Assembly: GCA_012271025.1 (NCBI GenBank)
Contig: JAAXHF010000163.1
Location: forward strand, 365 to 6,910
Direction of reading: 5' to 3'
DNA from: Deltaproteobacteria bacterium
Lineage (GTDB): Bacteria; Desulfobacterota_B; Binatia; Bin18
Length of the DNA stretch: 6,546 nucleotides
The notes beneath the pieces are model-generated. The model was not told the origin of the DNA, ran no database searches, and saw only the letters and a program-made list of their open reading frames with translations. This document shows, piece by piece, positions 6,067 through 6,546 of the stretch; the first letter of the stretch is position 1, and each line of letters begins with the position of its first letter. Position numbers and translations under genes: made by a program.

Positions 6067-6092
6067 CCCTCCCCCCGCCTCGGGGCTACGAT
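6063..6092 (+). promoter_or_regulatory. candidate sigma70-type promoter for the amidohydrolase gene
   Basis: TTGACC at 6063-6068 overlaps the rnc stop codon. After an 18-base spacer, TACGAT at 6087-6092 matches the -10 consensus at four of six positions, including the first two and last two. Transcription would start near 6099, about 43 bases before the ATG at 6143. The spacer contains a small GC hairpin (6073-6085). The -35 box, the next two bases and the spacer length match the tRNA promoter candidate at 48-77. Confidence 0.35.
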
Positions 6093-6131
6093 TCCGGCAG
6101 AAGTCTGTAAACACCGAGTGAGACCACAATC

Positions 6132-6138
6132 AAGGAGG
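6132..6138 (+). promoter_or_regulatory. strong ribosome binding site
   Basis: AAGGAGG lies four bases before the ATG at 6143 and is the best Shine-Dalgarno match in the window. It fixes the start of the last gene and suggests independent, efficient translation, unlike the coupled genes before it. Confidence 0.85.
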
Positions 6139-6142
6139 ACAC

Positions 6143-6546
6143 ATGAGATCAGCACACATCTTTTCCGCCGACTCCCACGTTGTTGAACCGGCCGACGTGT
6201 GGACGTCACGCATGGACGCCCGTTTTCGCGACCGGGCGCCGCACATCATCAAAGAAGCCAACGGCATCAAGGGCGACTTCTTCGTGTGCGAGGGGCTCCA
6301 GCCCTTCTCGGTGTCGGCCTTTGCCGTTGCCGGGGTTGACCCCAGAGCCTACTCGGACGAGATGAACAAGGGCTACCCCGGCGTGCGGCCCGGCGCCTGG
6401 GACCCCGAACAGCGGGTCAAGGACCAGGACATTGACGGCGTGGCCGGTGAGGTGTTGTACACCAGCCTGGGCATGATGCTGTACGGCATTGAGGACGGCG
6501 AGCTGCGGGCGGCCAGCTTTCGGGCCTATAACGACTGGCTGGCCGA
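6143..6546 (+). CDS. family-2 amidohydrolase, N-terminal part (cut by window end)
   Basis: The open frame runs to the right edge without a stop, giving 134 complete codons. The protein starts MRSAHIFSADSHVVEPADVW. The ADSHVVEP segment (Asp10, His12, Glu15) matches the first metal-binding strand of Amidohydro_2 TIM-barrel hydrolases and decarboxylases. The stretch WDPEQRVKDQDIDGVAGEVLYTSLG at about 86-110 is also characteristic of this family, in which an R-x-x-D-x-D-x-D-G element is followed by a strand. The later metal-binding His and Asp residues lie beyond the window, so the catalytic set cannot be checked. There is no signal peptide, so it is probably cytoplasmic. The substrate is unknown; relatives include ACMSD-like decarboxylases and many uncharacterised hydrolases. 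It follows a 76-base gap with its own promoter candidate and ribosome site, so it is probably not part of the RNA operon. Confidence 0.82.
   Translation, partial: MRSAHIFSADSHVVEPADVWTSRMDARFRDRAPHIIKEANGIKGDFFVCEGLQPFSVSAFAVAGVDPRAYSDEMNKGYPGVRPGAWDPEQRVKDQDIDGVAGEVLYTSLGMMLYGIEDGELRAASFRAYNDWLA

Noticed and set aside
6073..6085. GC hairpin CCCCG-CCT-CGGGG after rnc as an operon terminator
   Set aside because: The stem is only five pairs with a three-base loop and no T-tract follows, so it does not qualify as an intrinsic terminator.

Overview
The window is a compact, GC-rich bacterial chromosome segment with every gene on the + strand. It reads as core housekeeping DNA rather than a mobile or accessory region. 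The protein families and the order cysteine desulfurase - mnmA - mtaB - rnc resemble what I know from deltaproteobacterial-type genomes (Desulfobacterota, Myxococcota, or the Tectomicrobia/Entotheonella group). The start of a family-2 amidohydrolase at the right edge fits that range. This assignment is inference; no 16S rRNA gene or other taxonomic marker is present.

Left edge (1-203): four degenerate heptamer repeats, a 10-base palindrome, a good sigma70-type promoter, a complete tRNA-Pro(GGG) gene and a strong intrinsic terminator with its T-tract.

Centre (228-6066): six tightly packed genes, surE, pcm, a cysteine desulfurase gene, mnmA, mtaB and rnc. The junctions are a 10-base overlap, then gaps of 6, 52, 3 and 4 bases, so a single operon is likely. 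surE and pcm are the familiar nucleotidase/protein-repair pair linked to stress survival. The desulfurase can mobilise sulfur for MnmA (2-thiouridine at the tRNA wobble position). MtaB adds a methylthio group to the t6A next to the anticodon, and RNase III processes structured RNA. The common theme is tRNA and RNA maturation. The only sizeable gap, between the desulfurase gene and mnmA, is exactly spanned by a 19-codon open frame that shares ATGA junctions with both neighbours.

Right edge (6067-6546): a 76-base gap with a candidate promoter and a strong ribosome binding site leads into an amidohydrolase gene cut by the window end.

No CRISPR array, insertion sequence, phage gene or clearly new multi-gene system is visible. 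The points most worth checking are non-canonical residues at key positions of otherwise intact enzymes: Cys for the usual metal-binding Asp in RNase III, Pro for the PLP-contacting Asn in the cysteine desulfurase, and a CxxC + Cys pattern in MnmA.
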